Origin: Bugula neritina
Taxonomy: Eukaryota > Bryozoa > Gymnolaemata > Cheilostomatida > Bugulidae
Direction: 5' to 3'
NCBI GenBank assembly: GCA_964035545.1
Contig: OZ037765.1
Location: 8,010,698-8,074,697 of the forward strand
Length of the DNA: 64,000 nucleotides
Shown here: positions 28,391 through 39,839 of the stretch, piece after piece
Layout: every line of letters begins with the position of its first letter
How positions within the stretch are numbered: position 1 is the stretch's first letter
Position numbers and translations under genes: made by a program
Notes under the pieces: generated by a model
What the model saw: only the letters and a program-made list of their open reading frames with translations
Databases searched by the model: none
Told to the model about the DNA's origin: nothing

Positions 28391-29578
28391 GTGGGGGTGC
28401 CAACATGCAAAAATGGGCGGGTGGAGCACATCAATACTAACCTTTGTTGCTATATATCACTGCAAAGCCAACATTCTACTGATCTCAGATCTGCGAGTAC
28501 CTTTTTTGTATCTGGGGGGGTTCTCTCGTGAGAGGGGTGGATATACAGGGGTTCAGCATTTTTCAAGGGGGGACTATGGAACTCTAAATATTTAATTTTC
28601 TGAGTAGTTTAAGTTTGACATTAAAAATATTTTCAAGGAATGTTGTACACATATGTAACTTTCTCTAACAGAAGTTTTGACCAAAAATAAAAAAGTGGGC
28701 GGAGCCTATAATATGACAAACTACTTTTTTGCATATACCGGATATTCTCTAAACTGCTACTTTTCTGTTCTAGCATTTAAAATGTTGATTTTTGGTATGA
28801 AAATACTCTATTGTGTTCTAATAATGCTCCCCAATTTTTATTACGTTCTGAACTATATAACATCTTTCCCAACCATGACAAATAAAAAACATAAAACGGG
28901 AGTTATCTCCTCCGTGAAAAATTATTGCATTTCTACCCAATAATATTGCTCTTTGTTGATAGGAACAACATTAGCATGATAAAAATGTATTCTTAGTGTA
29001 TTTATATTAGCTTATTGACTTATTTTGAATAATTGATTACGATCAATACTATTAAGTATTAATATTCAATATTTACTGTATAAATTGAGTGTCCGCAATA
29101 ATTAACAGACCACTAATATTCGATTTTTTTATTCATAAGTATAGTAACATAAAATATGGTTCATAAAAAAGTAATATTATGATTTCAGCATCACAAGCAA
29201 TTACTATGCTCTTTTATATCAGATATTGGTAGACATTTGTAATTGTATTTATTTATAAATAAGATAGTATTTAAAATTTTAATTTACAATAGATCAAGCT
29301 TTATTACAAAGTTTTGTTATCTCTAGCGTTTATATACCAAATTAAATATATTATAATTCTTCATCGGAACTGTGTTTGTTGCCATCATCATCATAATCAG
29401 GCTCTTTGTTTGAAAAAGAAGACTGGCCACTTTTGTTGTTGCAATCGAAACATTCACATAAACCACAGCATTTCATCATCAGGCGCTTGCATTTGCATGC
29501 TTTACTCTTACAGCCTGCTTTTTTGCATTTACATGCTGTTAAAATCACATCTGCGTTGCTCTCAAAATCATATTTTAT
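28391..29578. repeat. Left terminal inverted repeat
   Basis: Inverted copy of 32389-33576. By eye the arms differ at only a handful of places (for example near 28645, 28917, 28954 and 29030), so identity is probably above 99 percent. The outer 180 bases are G-rich on the plus strand, with runs at 28393-28397, 28417-28424, 28514-28520, 28534-28537, 28548-28551 and 28567-28572. The inner 230 bases are antisense to the CXC-coding end of the element gene. An 88-codon frame at 28677-28943 has no recognisable product. Confidence 0.92.
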
Positions 29579-29582
29579 CACA

Positions 29583-32500
29583 AAACTTAGTCAAGAGACA
29601 TTGCTGAATATGAAAAAGTCACTTGAGGATTCATGTAATCTAAATACAGCATGGCTATTGGCAAGACTTGCCCCAATCAAACTATTTCAATTGGACATAA
29701 GTCCTTCTACACATAACTGCCCCAGCTGGAGTAGCTTTAATGTAAGAAATTTGGTTGCCACAGAAGATAATAAAAGATCAGTCATTGGGTATTGCCCAAT
29801 GATTAATGCACCATCAACAGATCCATCAACAATTTATACAATCCTTCTGCAGCTAAAGAAAACTATGAAAGTTTTAAATCAGAAACATTCAGTAATTACA
29901 TTTGACCAAGCTATCTACAAGATTGCCAAAGAGATTCAATGGAAAAAACCAACTGAATTTTCAAACACAATAATTCGAATGGGCGGTTTTCATATCTTGA
30001 TGAATTACTTGGCAGCACTTGGCAAAATGGTAAAATCAAGCGGCCTCGCCCAAGTTCTTGTACACAGTGATATATATTCTGAAGTTACAGTGAAGCAGGT
30101 GCTATGTGGTAAGCATTATAACAGAGGTGTACGGGCACACGAGATTTTGTATGAGGCAATATCAAGGCAGAGACTAAAATCTCTTTCGGAATGGCTTCAA
30201 TAAAATGATCAGTTTGACCCATTAGAGTCTCATAATACGTATTTCTATTGATGATAACTTGCATGAATGGACCACTGTTGCAGATAAAGTTGCTACTGCT
30301 ATAAAAAAGTTTGATTCTCATACTAAATTAAAATCTAACCTTTCAATGTTCTGGAATTCCTACCTTCATGCAGTAGAAGCCATGTTGGGATTTATTCGAG
30401 CTGAGCGTAGTGGCAACTGGCAATTATATTTGGACAGTATGCAGGCAATGCTACCAGTATTTTTTGCGTATGATCGCACAAACTACTCAAGGTGGCTGCC
30501 TATATACCTTATTGATATGCTAAATTTGCCTGAATCTGCTCCAGAAGTTTATGGAATGTTTGCAAAGGGTTCATTCACCGTAAACAGGACAGGAAAAAAA
30601 ATTGCAGGTATGGCTCCAGATCAGGTCTTGGAGCAAACTTTGAACTGAGACAGTAAAACACCTGGAGGCATTATTGGCATTAGCAACCATAAAGAAGCTC
30701 GGACAAAATGGTTCTTAACTAGTCATATCAGAGCCCAACTGCTTTCTTTGCAAAAGGATTTTTGCCAAATAGCCTCACAGTCATCAACACTACACAAGGA
30801 AGACACAATTATTACAACTATGACGGATGAGATTGATACACAAGCAATTCTTTTTACATTGCAGCAGTTTGATGTTAAGTTGTTTAGCAATACTTCAACT
30901 GAACTTATTAATATTGCTACTGGAGTAAGTCCCGATGCAGAGACCTCCTTGTCAATAGTGACTGCTATGGCTCAGGGAGGAGAAATGGCTCAAAAGTTTT
31001 TTCAAGATAGACTTTTAAATACAATAAAACCATTTTACACTGCTATTCACCGGCTTAAAATCCCTTCCTTTGACTTTGTGGCTAAATCACTTCAATCGGC
31101 CATTAAACCAAATGTTCCTAAAATATCATTTGCTAAACTTCTCATAAGTGCCAAAAGTGCCAAAGATTTGCATACAGTTCTAGAGAAAGAAATTGGTCCC
31201 ATTCCTCTTGCTCTATTTACTGAAAACGGACAGATGAGAAAAACATGCAAATCGCAACTAATGCATATTTTGGAACAGAAATATCTTGGAAACAGGGTCT
31301 CCAATGATGATAGTCAACTGTCCACCAACAAATCGATCATTTTTGATGGTATGTGCATACTTCACTCGACAAAAACATCAGGCACTTTTTACAGCTATGC
31401 TCTGAAGATGTTGGAAATATTTCTTGAATGTGGCAAAGGATATACAAGGGTTGATGTAGTGTTTGACGTGTATTCTGAAACATCAATTACAGCACAAGAG
31501 CGTATTAGACGGGGTGCCCAATAGATGTGCTCTATTTCCATTATTCATAACAACCTGCCTGTTCCCAAAAACTGGAGTGCTTTTCTGAGCAATATTCACA
31601 ACAAAAATGAGTTGGTAGATTACATAGTGAAGGTGCATGGAGTAGACATATTGAGAAAATTCCAGCTGGTACATTTTTAGTGTGTAGCGCCAAAGAAGTC
31701 TGTGTTCTGCAAAACCATTATCGTTAAAATTGTAACAAATTGAAATCCAATCATGATGAAGCAGACACGAGATTAATCCTTCATGCAGCTGATGCACTGA
31801 GTGATTACGGTGATTTGGTAGTAATAAGATCAGTAGATACCGATGTTGCTATTATTGCGCTTAACATCATCTTAGTAATGTTTTAACTGAGCAGGCTAAT
31901 AAAGATGTAGTAATCTTCGTTGGAATGGGGAGTCACAAAAGATATATATCTCTTTTTGAATCAGCCAAAAAAATCTACAAAAATTTCTCAAGAATCTATT
32001 ATCACTCCATGCATTTACAGGTTGTGACTCAGTAAGTTCTATCTTCCGAATATCTAAAAAGCGTGCTTTGGAGGTACTTGAAAAGGAAAGCTATAATCTG
32101 TCTTTAGGTTCTGATGATTGGTCCCCAGTATCAGAAGAAACATACTTAGAGTGTGAATGATTTGTCTCCAACCTATATGGTGCCTATGATGATATCACTG
32201 AAGCAAGATATAAAATATTGGCTTTAAAAAATGTCTCCAGTGAAGCACAGCTACCACCTAGTAGGAATTCCCTAGAATATCACGTGAAACGAGCCAATTA
32301 TCAAGTTACACTTTGGCAACTTGCTTTTACACCTATTTTACTTCATCAGCCAATTTTTGACCATGGTTGGGATACTAACTTGACTCCAATAAAATATGAT
32401 TTTGAGAGCAACGCAGATGTGATTTTAACAGCATGTAAATGCAAAAAAGCAGGCTGTAAGAGTAAAGCATGCAAATGCAAGCGCCTGATGATGAAATGCT

Positions 32501-32616
32501 GTAGTTTATGTGAATGTTTCGATTGCAACAACAAAAGTGGCCAGTCTTCTTTTTCAAACAAAGAGCCTGATTATGATGATGATGGCAACAAACACAGTTC
32601 CGATGAAGAATTATAA
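29583..32616 (+). pseudogene. Broken FEN/PIN-like nuclease-CXC protein gene of the mobile element
   Basis: Remnant of a large protein family I have seen recurrently in invertebrate genomes, without a settled function. N-terminal block: GGFHILMNYLAALGK and GKHYNRGVRAHE (29980-30150). Then FDGMCIL (31342-31362), RVDVVFD (31447-31467), DEADTRLILHA (31755-31787), SVDTDV (31830-31847) and HAFTGCDSVSS (32008-32040). Last comes a cysteine cluster, CKCKKAGCKSKACKCK (about 32430-32480), continuing to about 32530. The spaced acidic residues (DG, DVVFD, EADT, DTD, GCDS) mirror the order in FEN1/XPG-type nucleases; that assignment is my inference. Breaks: stop at 30201-30203 with a frame change, TGA 30646-30648, TAG 31522-31524, a stop near 31680, at least two more frame changes between 31690 and 32010, and TGA 32158-32160. 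Not translatable as one protein; no introns evident. Confidence 0.8.
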
Positions 32617-33576
32617 TATATTTAATTTGGTATATAAACGCTAGAGATAACAAAACTTTGTAATAAAGCTTGATCTATTGTAAATTAAAATTTTAAATAC
32701 TATCTTATTTATAAATAAATACAATTACAAATGTCTACCAATATCTGATATAAAAGAGCATAGTAATTGCTTGTGATGCTGAAATCATAATATTACTTTT
32801 TTATGAACCATATTTTATGTTACTATACTTATGAATAAAAAAATCGAATATTAGTGGTCTGTTAATTATTGCGGACACTCAATTTATACAGTAAATATTG
32901 AATATTAATACTTAATAGTATTGATCGTAATCAATTATTTAAAATAAGTCAATAAGCTAATATAAATACACTAAGAATACATTTTTATCATGCTAATGTT
33001 GTTCCTATCAACAAAGAGCAAAATTATTGGGTAGAAATGCAATAATTTTTAACGGAGGAGATAACTCCCGTTTTATGTTTTTTATTTGTCATGGTTGGGA
33101 AAGATGTTATATAGTTCAGAACGTAATAAAAATTGGGGAGCATTATTAGAACACAATAGAGTATTTTCATACCAAAAATCAACATTTTAAATGCTAGAAC
33201 AGAAAAGTAGCAGTTTAGAGAATATCCGGTATATGCAAAAAAGTAGTTTGTCATATTATAGGCTCCGCCCACTTTTTTATTTTTGGTCAAAACTTCTGTT
33301 AGAGAAAGTTACATATGTGTAAAACATTCCTTGAAAATATTTTTAATGTCAAACTTAAACTACTCAGAAAATTAAATATTTAGAGTTCCATAGTCCCCCC
33401 TTGAAAAATGCTGAACCCCTGTATATCCACCCCTCTCACGAGAGAACCCCCCCAGATACAAAAAAGGTACTCGCAGATCTGAGATCAGTAGAATGTTGGC
33501 TTTGCAGTGATATATAGCAACAAAGGTTAGTATTGATGTGCTCCACCCGCCCATTTTTGCATGTTGGCACCCCCAC
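32389..33576. repeat. Right terminal inverted repeat
   Basis: Inverted partner of 28391-29578. It includes the last 75 or so codons and stop of the element's coding region (to 32616), then about 960 bases of non-coding terminal sequence. The outer end lies 49 bases before the acceptor of the presumed elongase 5'UTR exon. Confidence 0.92.
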
Positions 33577-33691
33577 TATATGCAGAAAAGCAGTGTTCAA
33601 CTAAGTTCAAACTATTTTTGTATAGATATTCTGTTTGAATGCTGTTAACTCTCCCTGGAATCTGTGAACAGCTCTGGTTAGCACTCTCACC

Positions 33692-36600
33692 ATGTTTGCT
33701 GATGGAATAGCTCCATATTTTCAAGTTGACCCAGGTAGGTGTTTTCTAGAGGTGGACAACAGCTCTGGCAAAAAAATGTTCAGTTTATAATAATGTATTA
33801 TTGTATGCAATGTTACAATTTATAAGGGATAAAGCTTTGAAAAAAATATATCGAGTATGGTACTCTAGATTTACACCTTGCCATTATTGATAAGAATAAC
33901 AGAGCGTAATACAGTATAATCCTAGATTTTTGAAACTGTCACCTTATTTTAGATTAATAAAATGATTGTTCAGTTTTTGAGCATATTATAGATTAACTTT
34001 TTGCAAATTCTCCGTACCTGCTTATCCATACAAACAAATTTGTCAACAGCCATAATTGGAAAGAAGAGGTAATACACTTAGCAAGGTACAGTCATATTAT
34101 ATAAACTAAACTTATAGTGTGAAAGCAAAGTGATCTTCACAAGCTAAAAGTTTGCATAATAATTATGTATTCAAATTACTTAGATCCAAGAGTTGATGGA
34201 TGGCCGTTGATGCACTCTCCTTACCCCACCCTTATCTTCACAGCATCCTATTTTATGATTGTATACTTGGGGCCCAAGTACATGGCAAACAGGGAAGCTT
34301 ATTCTCTCAAGACTTTCATCATCGTGTACAACTTTCTGCTTGTACTTCTTTCCATCTACATGTTTTATGAGGTACCTAACATTGAAAACTTTCATGAAAT
34401 ATCAAGTCGGGTGTTCTATTAACTAAATAACAAGACTCCTTATAAAATCATAATATTTAATTCATAGGAGCAAAAACTTGAGTCACAAGCAAAATTTAAG
34501 TCAAACACAATAATTTATGTCTATTTGAACAGCTAAATTTGAGTTAGGATAACATTATTTCTTTGTTAATCTCACATTGCTTAGAAATTATAATTTGTTT
34601 GTCAATTCTTCAGTTACAGCTGCCCCAGTCTGCCTACAGGCTACAGCTGGTAACTTTAATTGAGCCTCATGCATATTTATTCAAGACAAATACTAGTTCA
34701 GCATTTATAAGCAGTTATGGAAGTATTTCAGTAGCAAAAGTTCTTCAATTGACTTTGAAGATTTTGGCTTTGGGGCATTGGTTAAAATTTTTTGAGAACA
34801 TAACTTCTTCTGCTATGTTTCTCATCTAGGCTTTACTAAATAATGTTTCTGTTACTGTACCTCCTTTAGGTTAGCAAGTTTAACTTCCAAATGTTTTCAG
34901 TTTAACTCAGGTTCTTAGGGCATACAATTCCAATCTGTAGTTTTTGGCATTCTAAATTTGGTAGTATATAGCAAGTAGGCTTTTTAAATTTTTATATATT
35001 TCAATTACACATTATTATCTGCATTATTTTCATATTAGCGTTGTTTTTGGAAACATTTTGCGGCTCAACTTATCATATATTTGTCTCTGGTAATAATCAG
35101 ATGTATTTTTAATTGTAGTTTTTTATTACTACTTTTGCTAACCCAAAATTCAACATCTGGTGTCAACAAGTTGACCGATCTAATGATGCAAACTCTCTCA
35201 GGGTGAGTAATTTTACTAAATTAAAAGACATTAAATTGGGTGCTATGATCTAAAATAGTGCATATGGTGAAGACTTCTCTGTGCAACCAAGAGGAATGAA
35301 ATATAGAAAAGTTGTCCAACACCCACAAAATAATTTCTTTGAGAAAATTTTCATGTTTATGACATGCAAACAGCAGATTTCCTATAATATATAGCATAGT
35401 ATATTTCTATAGGAACAGAGCACACTAGTTTAGTGAAGAGTGATGTTGTACCATCCAAAGCTGAGAGATGTATGCATAGCTGTTAGTAGACAAACTCATT
35501 TCAAGTAGCATTGTACGTAGTTAATACAGGGGCACAGCCTAACATTGTCCTGAATATCAGCATTATTGTCTCAAACACTAATTGGATTTTCTTTTGCAGT
35601 TGGCCAAAGTGATTTGGTGGTACTACTTTTCAAAAGTGATAGAATTTATTGACACAGTAAGTTATTTTATTATGTATACTCCAACTGAATATATTCAGCC
35701 ACATGTTACCAAATCTTACTAAATTAACTACCAACTGGTACATCATTGAATTTTCCTTTAAATTTTTTAATGCCTCATAGTTGGTTCTCATCACCAAATT
35801 TTTTTATTTTAGTTCTTGTTTATACTAAGAAAGAAGAACACTCAGTTAACATTTCTGCATGTGTACCACCATTCTTCAACATTTGCATTGTGGTGGGTTG
35901 GCACAAGATATCTGCCAGGAGGTTGCTGTAAGTTTTATATTATACTATGTCTCAAGTTTTGAAACAGTGATTTGATATGTCGTATTTGTTTATCAGCTTA
36001 TCAACTATTCCAACTCATCCATATCCATCTATTGTACAGCCTAGGAAGGGGGGGGGGTTGATGTATTACCTTTTGCTTGGCCGTAAAGTTCTTAATGTTC
36101 ATGGGGAGTGATGCCTCCAGATCAGTTTTTGCTTGGTGGTGCTTCATAGTCTTGACTTATGGGTTGAGTACTCATTCTTACTCTCTAGTTACTAATGCAT
36201 ATTGATTTATGAATTCACAAGCTTTCAGCTCTGATCTTCTGCATCACCATTACATATACTGCATGCGCTCTTTCTCTTGCAACAGCACTTGCTATACCCC
36301 CCCCCCCCATCGTATTATTTTTATAACACAAGTTACACCTACCCTATACCATACATTACATGGACCAATTTCTCTAAATTCATAGTTGTGCTCTCTCTGC
36401 ATGGCAAGTAGAATAACTTTACAAAATTGTGACAACAAAAAAGACTATCTTTATTAGCTCACAGATGCTATTCTTTTGTAATAGTGATAGGACCAAGAAA
36501 CTGTTGCAAGTTTTCTTGTTTTTGTTATAGCTTTCTTTTCTGCCTTCCTCAACAGTGGAGTGCATATTTTGATGTATACATATTACATGCTCTCAGCAAT

Positions 36601-36973
36601 GGGACCTCAAGTGAGAAAGTATTTATGGTGGAAGAAGTACATGACTGTAATTCAATTGGTAAGTTTAGAACTTGCAAGATTCTTTTGAAACCACAATTTA
36701 CAAAGTCTCTTTGAAGTTAGTTACAGACTAATTAACTAGTGCGCATGCAACTTTATAAATTTACAGGCTCAATTCTGGATGATTATGGCTCACACTTGCA
36801 ATGCCATTTATATCAACTGTGGCTATCCCCAAGGATACGGAGTGGGGCTTATCCTGTTTATGGTCTCTCACATACTGCTATTTTCGAACTTCTACAACCG
36901 AGCCTATAGTACCACTGCAAAAACTATCAGAGCTTTATCACCAAGAGGAGAAAAATCTAAGAAGAGTGATTGA
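33692..36973 (+). CDS. Very-long-chain fatty acid elongase, ELOVL4/2/5 type
   Basis: Catalyses 3-ketoacyl-CoA condensation with malonyl-CoA in the ER membrane. Exons: 33692-33734, 34184-34371, 35119-35202, 35600-35656, 35813-35927, 36531-36658, 36767-36973; 822 bases, 273 residues. The histidine box HVYHH is at residues 140-144 (35858-35872), preceded by QLTFL. Gln at that position is usual in PUFA-type ELOVL2/4/5 enzymes. Also seen: [20 protein letters not shown] (second signature) and several hydrophobic membrane segments. The C-terminus KKSD fits a dilysine KKXX ER-retrieval signal. The start ATG is the first in the presumed second exon (acceptor at 33625). I favour ELOVL4-like, but ELOVL2/5 is possible. 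Confidence 0.93.
36048..36310. repeat. Paired poly-G and poly-C tracts in an elongase intron
   Basis: About ten G near 36050 and thirteen C near 36300 lie in the intron between exons 35813-35927 and 36531-36658, about 240 bases apart. They are complementary homopolymers. Flanks show no further inverted similarity. Confidence 0.6.
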
Positions 36974-37152
36974 TGGAAGTAGGAATATCAAGCTACGCAT
37001 TATGTTTACCATCAAAGATACCAGCCATTTGAACTAGGCACTCATAAACTAGGTCTATGCAATGTAATAGGAACTTACATACACACTACTCTATGGGCAG
37101 TATCTATGCAGAGAAATAACACATTTTGTAATAGTTTGTACTTTTTTTAATA

Positions 37153-37180
37153 TTTATTTGGTGTTGGCCAATACAATAAA
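37153..37180. terminator. Interleaved poly(A) signals of elongase (+) and RPS10 (-)
   Basis: Plus-strand AATAAA at 37175-37180 is the first good signal after the elongase stop at 36973; it ends two bases before the RPS10 stop codon (37184-37182, read on the minus strand). Minus-strand AATAAA (37158-37153) follows the RPS10 stop by about 25 bases. The mature 3' ends should therefore overlap in antisense. Confidence 0.6.
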
Positions 37181-37181
37181 A

Positions 37182-38678
37182 TTATTCATCCGATGTAGCT
37201 GGTTTACCACCACCTCTTCCAAATCCACCGCCGAAACCTCCTCTCTGGAAACAAATAAACTCAATCAACTAAAATGATGTTGTGGACAATGAATATGGAA
37301 ACTGGTATGAGAATTTCAATGTCAGAAAGACTAATCATAACCATCATAGATGTTCTGGTTTAGGGTTGTGTCATCATGTACTGTATAATGCCGGCAGACT
37401 GAAAAGCAAATCAATAGTATTGAAACTTACAAACTGAATATCACCAGGAGCAGTAGTGCCGGCACCAGAGTCTGCCTTTTTGTCAGAGTCAGGAGCGCCT
37501 CTACGGTAATCACGTCTGTCTTCTCCACCCTGTGGCCTTGATGGTGCATCTACAGGGGAGAAATAAACATAAAATACAATTAGAATAATAACGGCATCAC
37601 CAACACTGACAACTACAGTAAAGCCTTTAGATTGAAAACTCCGCATTGAACATGTGACAAACCCACACAAATATTTCTGTATAGGTAATTTTAATGGACT
37701 TCAGGCTAACAGCAAAGTGATATACAATTTCAGAATATAGTGTAGACTTCTTTAATCAACTAATAATACCAGCAACAAATCAAGGTGGCTATAAAAGTCA
37801 TCAATAATTCAATTATGCACTGAAAAAGAAGCCCAAATATACAAGACACCATGTTTATTTAATAACAAAGACTCTCAAATCAAAACATACAGCTTGTATT
37901 CTTGGTGATAAATTATAATTTACCATGACAGGTTTCAGATGTTGATAAGCTTACAAGCATATTAAACTTTAGTCTTGGGCAATATGTTACTCTAGTGGAA
38001 AAAAATATTGCATTTTACAATGTAACAGAAAACAAAATTACAGCTTTGCAACCATAAATATTATGTAGGCAAAGTTAGTAAGCAATTGATTCATTAATGC
38101 ATTATAACTAATGCATTGATAAGCATGAACAAAGTTTCCAACAAATGAGTGAGTTTTGATTGCAGACATACCTCTGCCTCTGGGTTTGGAGGCATCAGAT
38201 CTGGCTTGACGTTTGAGAGTTGAGGGAACGATTTCAGGAGGTAGATGGAGGAAGTCTCTAAGATACTGTATTCCTTCATTTGTAAGATACCAGTAATAAT
38301 GACGCCATGCGAATTGTTCTTTAACATACCCTCTAGATTTTAATGACTGCAAAATATTAGTTTATGGGAAGTCAATAAAATTGACATGAAAACAATCACA
38401 AGTAAACCAGTTTTTCTCAGGTCATCAGTAAGACTAATCAAGGTCTTCATGTGGGTTAAGGTTAAAAACATTTTCACATCATATGTACTTCCTAACAGCA
38501 TATGAAATTTAACAAATTATTTACGTTACGTTCTCACCATCATAGCTTTGACTACATGAAGATTTGGTACTTCAATTGACCCATGTTTATCCATTGTGAA
38601 ATCTTTTTCAGCAACCAAGACTCCATCTTTAAATAGAGCCTCATATATAGCCACTCGGTTCTTCTTTGGCATCAACAT
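37182..38678 (-). CDS. RPS10: 40S ribosomal protein S10
   Basis: Small-subunit ribosomal protein located at the beak of the 40S. Coding exons in transcript order: 38678-38538, 38346-38172, 37549-37431, 37244-37182; 498 bases, 165 residues, the same length as human RPS10. It starts [16 protein letters not shown], as expected. The winged-helix core includes [20 protein letters not shown] and [12 protein letters not shown]. The C-terminus is a Gly/Arg tail ([15 protein letters not shown]). A non-coding first exon is listed separately; the ATG exon begins at 38682. No defects seen. Confidence 0.97.
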
Positions 38679-39252
38679 TTTGCTAGCAAGTGAATTAATA
38701 CTATTACTTGTTCATATACCTCTTAAAAACTACATTCATAACAATTTTGATACCGATGATTGATAACAACCTACACTAAAATAAAAATGATAGTAATACT
38801 AATGCTTAGGTAAATGCTGTAATTTTAACATGACATCCATTAGCAGAAACTAAAAACAAGTTAAAATTCTAACGTTTCCCATTTCTGTTTTCAAAATCAT
38901 CATACAAATACAATAAATATAATTAATAACAGGAATATTTTAATTCATATAGATAATAATATCAATATTTAGTTTGGTATCAACTTTTCAAGTTCAAGAA
39001 TAAGACTTTGAGTTAGACTAACACTTACAGTAACTGCAAGTGTAACTAAGCCTCTGTCACTGTGACTCATGACTGAGGTGGTCACACTCAGTGAATATCA
39101 CTATTTCTATTTAGGACATAAGCATAAATAATGCATTTTTATTTCAATAATTAACAAAAAAATTTACTGCTTAAAACATTCTTTAACAACCAACACATCC
39201 GAGCAGTACAGACGTGGTAGTATTTGAATTGGTTTGAATTAAAGTTACCCAC

Positions 39253-39283
39253 CTGTTCACAAATGATGGCCGTCAGGAAAAGG
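39253..39283 (-). promoter_or_regulatory. RPS10 first exon with 5' terminal oligopyrimidine start
   Basis: On the minus strand the sequence CCTTTTCCTGACGGCC begins at 39283. It is followed by a strong donor, GAACAG|GTGGGT, with the exon ending at 39253. The short leader starts with C and a pyrimidine run, the TOP signature of ribosomal protein genes, and splices naturally to the acceptor CTTGCTAG before 38682. The start site is inferred from pattern only. Confidence 0.6.
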
Positions 39284-39839
39284 TCAGAGAATTGTGGGCC
39301 AGGTTGTGCCTTAAAAATGTTGCTAATAGCAAAATCTTTAAACATTAAAAAAATTTAAATAATTTTAAAATAAAAAAATAAATGCAAATTGTTTAATATT
39401 TTTTATTTTAATACACAGTTATATATATTCTTGGTATTGCTTGGCTACTTTGATCAAGGTCGTATGGATGTCATTGCAACAGCAAGCAATACAGGAAAAT
39501 AGCTTATAACAGCGCAAAATTAGTGGTCACTGAGTGCGGTGGTTCTTGTATCGAATTCAAACAATGTTGTTTATAGCAAAGGGTTAAAAGGTTACTCAGA
39601 ATTATACAAACGCAGCATTCAATGGCTCCGAGCTTTGTGCTGTTTCTAGTGACTTTCATTGCTCAGCATGAAAATCATGATCATAATTATAGTTTGAGTG
39701 AAACAGTTTGGCATACTCAATCTCATATCAAAATTATAATAAAATTATCCATAATCATAATGTTGCTATCATCATGAGTATAGTCAACTTCAATGTGTAG
39801 ATGGGGTTGAAGTTTTGAAGCCAAACCGATAGAATAACT

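Larger units (their letters stand above)
28391..33576 (+). mobile_element. 5.2-kb element with 1.19-kb terminal inverted repeats
   Basis: The ends are inverted copies beginning GTGGGGGTGCCAACATGC. Each is flanked by TA (28389-28390 and 33577-33578), consistent with a TA target duplication. The arms span about 28391-29578 and 32389-33576. They enclose a broken gene whose C-terminal cysteine-cluster codons lie inside the right arm, so the left arm carries the same codons in antisense. The coding family is described under the pseudogene entry. I cannot place the element in a named transposon superfamily from memory; long arms, a TA target and a nuclease-like core are the visible facts. Confidence 0.82.

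Noticed and set aside
29314..29581. Small minus-strand gene for a cysteine-rich protein in the left arm
   Set aside because: It is the inverted duplicate of the pseudogene's C-terminal codons without its own start or upstream exons.
28391..33576. Inverted arms as an assembly palindrome artefact
   Set aside because: The arms differ at several scattered bases, end at a defined GTGGGGG boundary with TA flanks, and enclose unique family-like coding sequence; a collapsed read palindrome would be identical and lack such ends.
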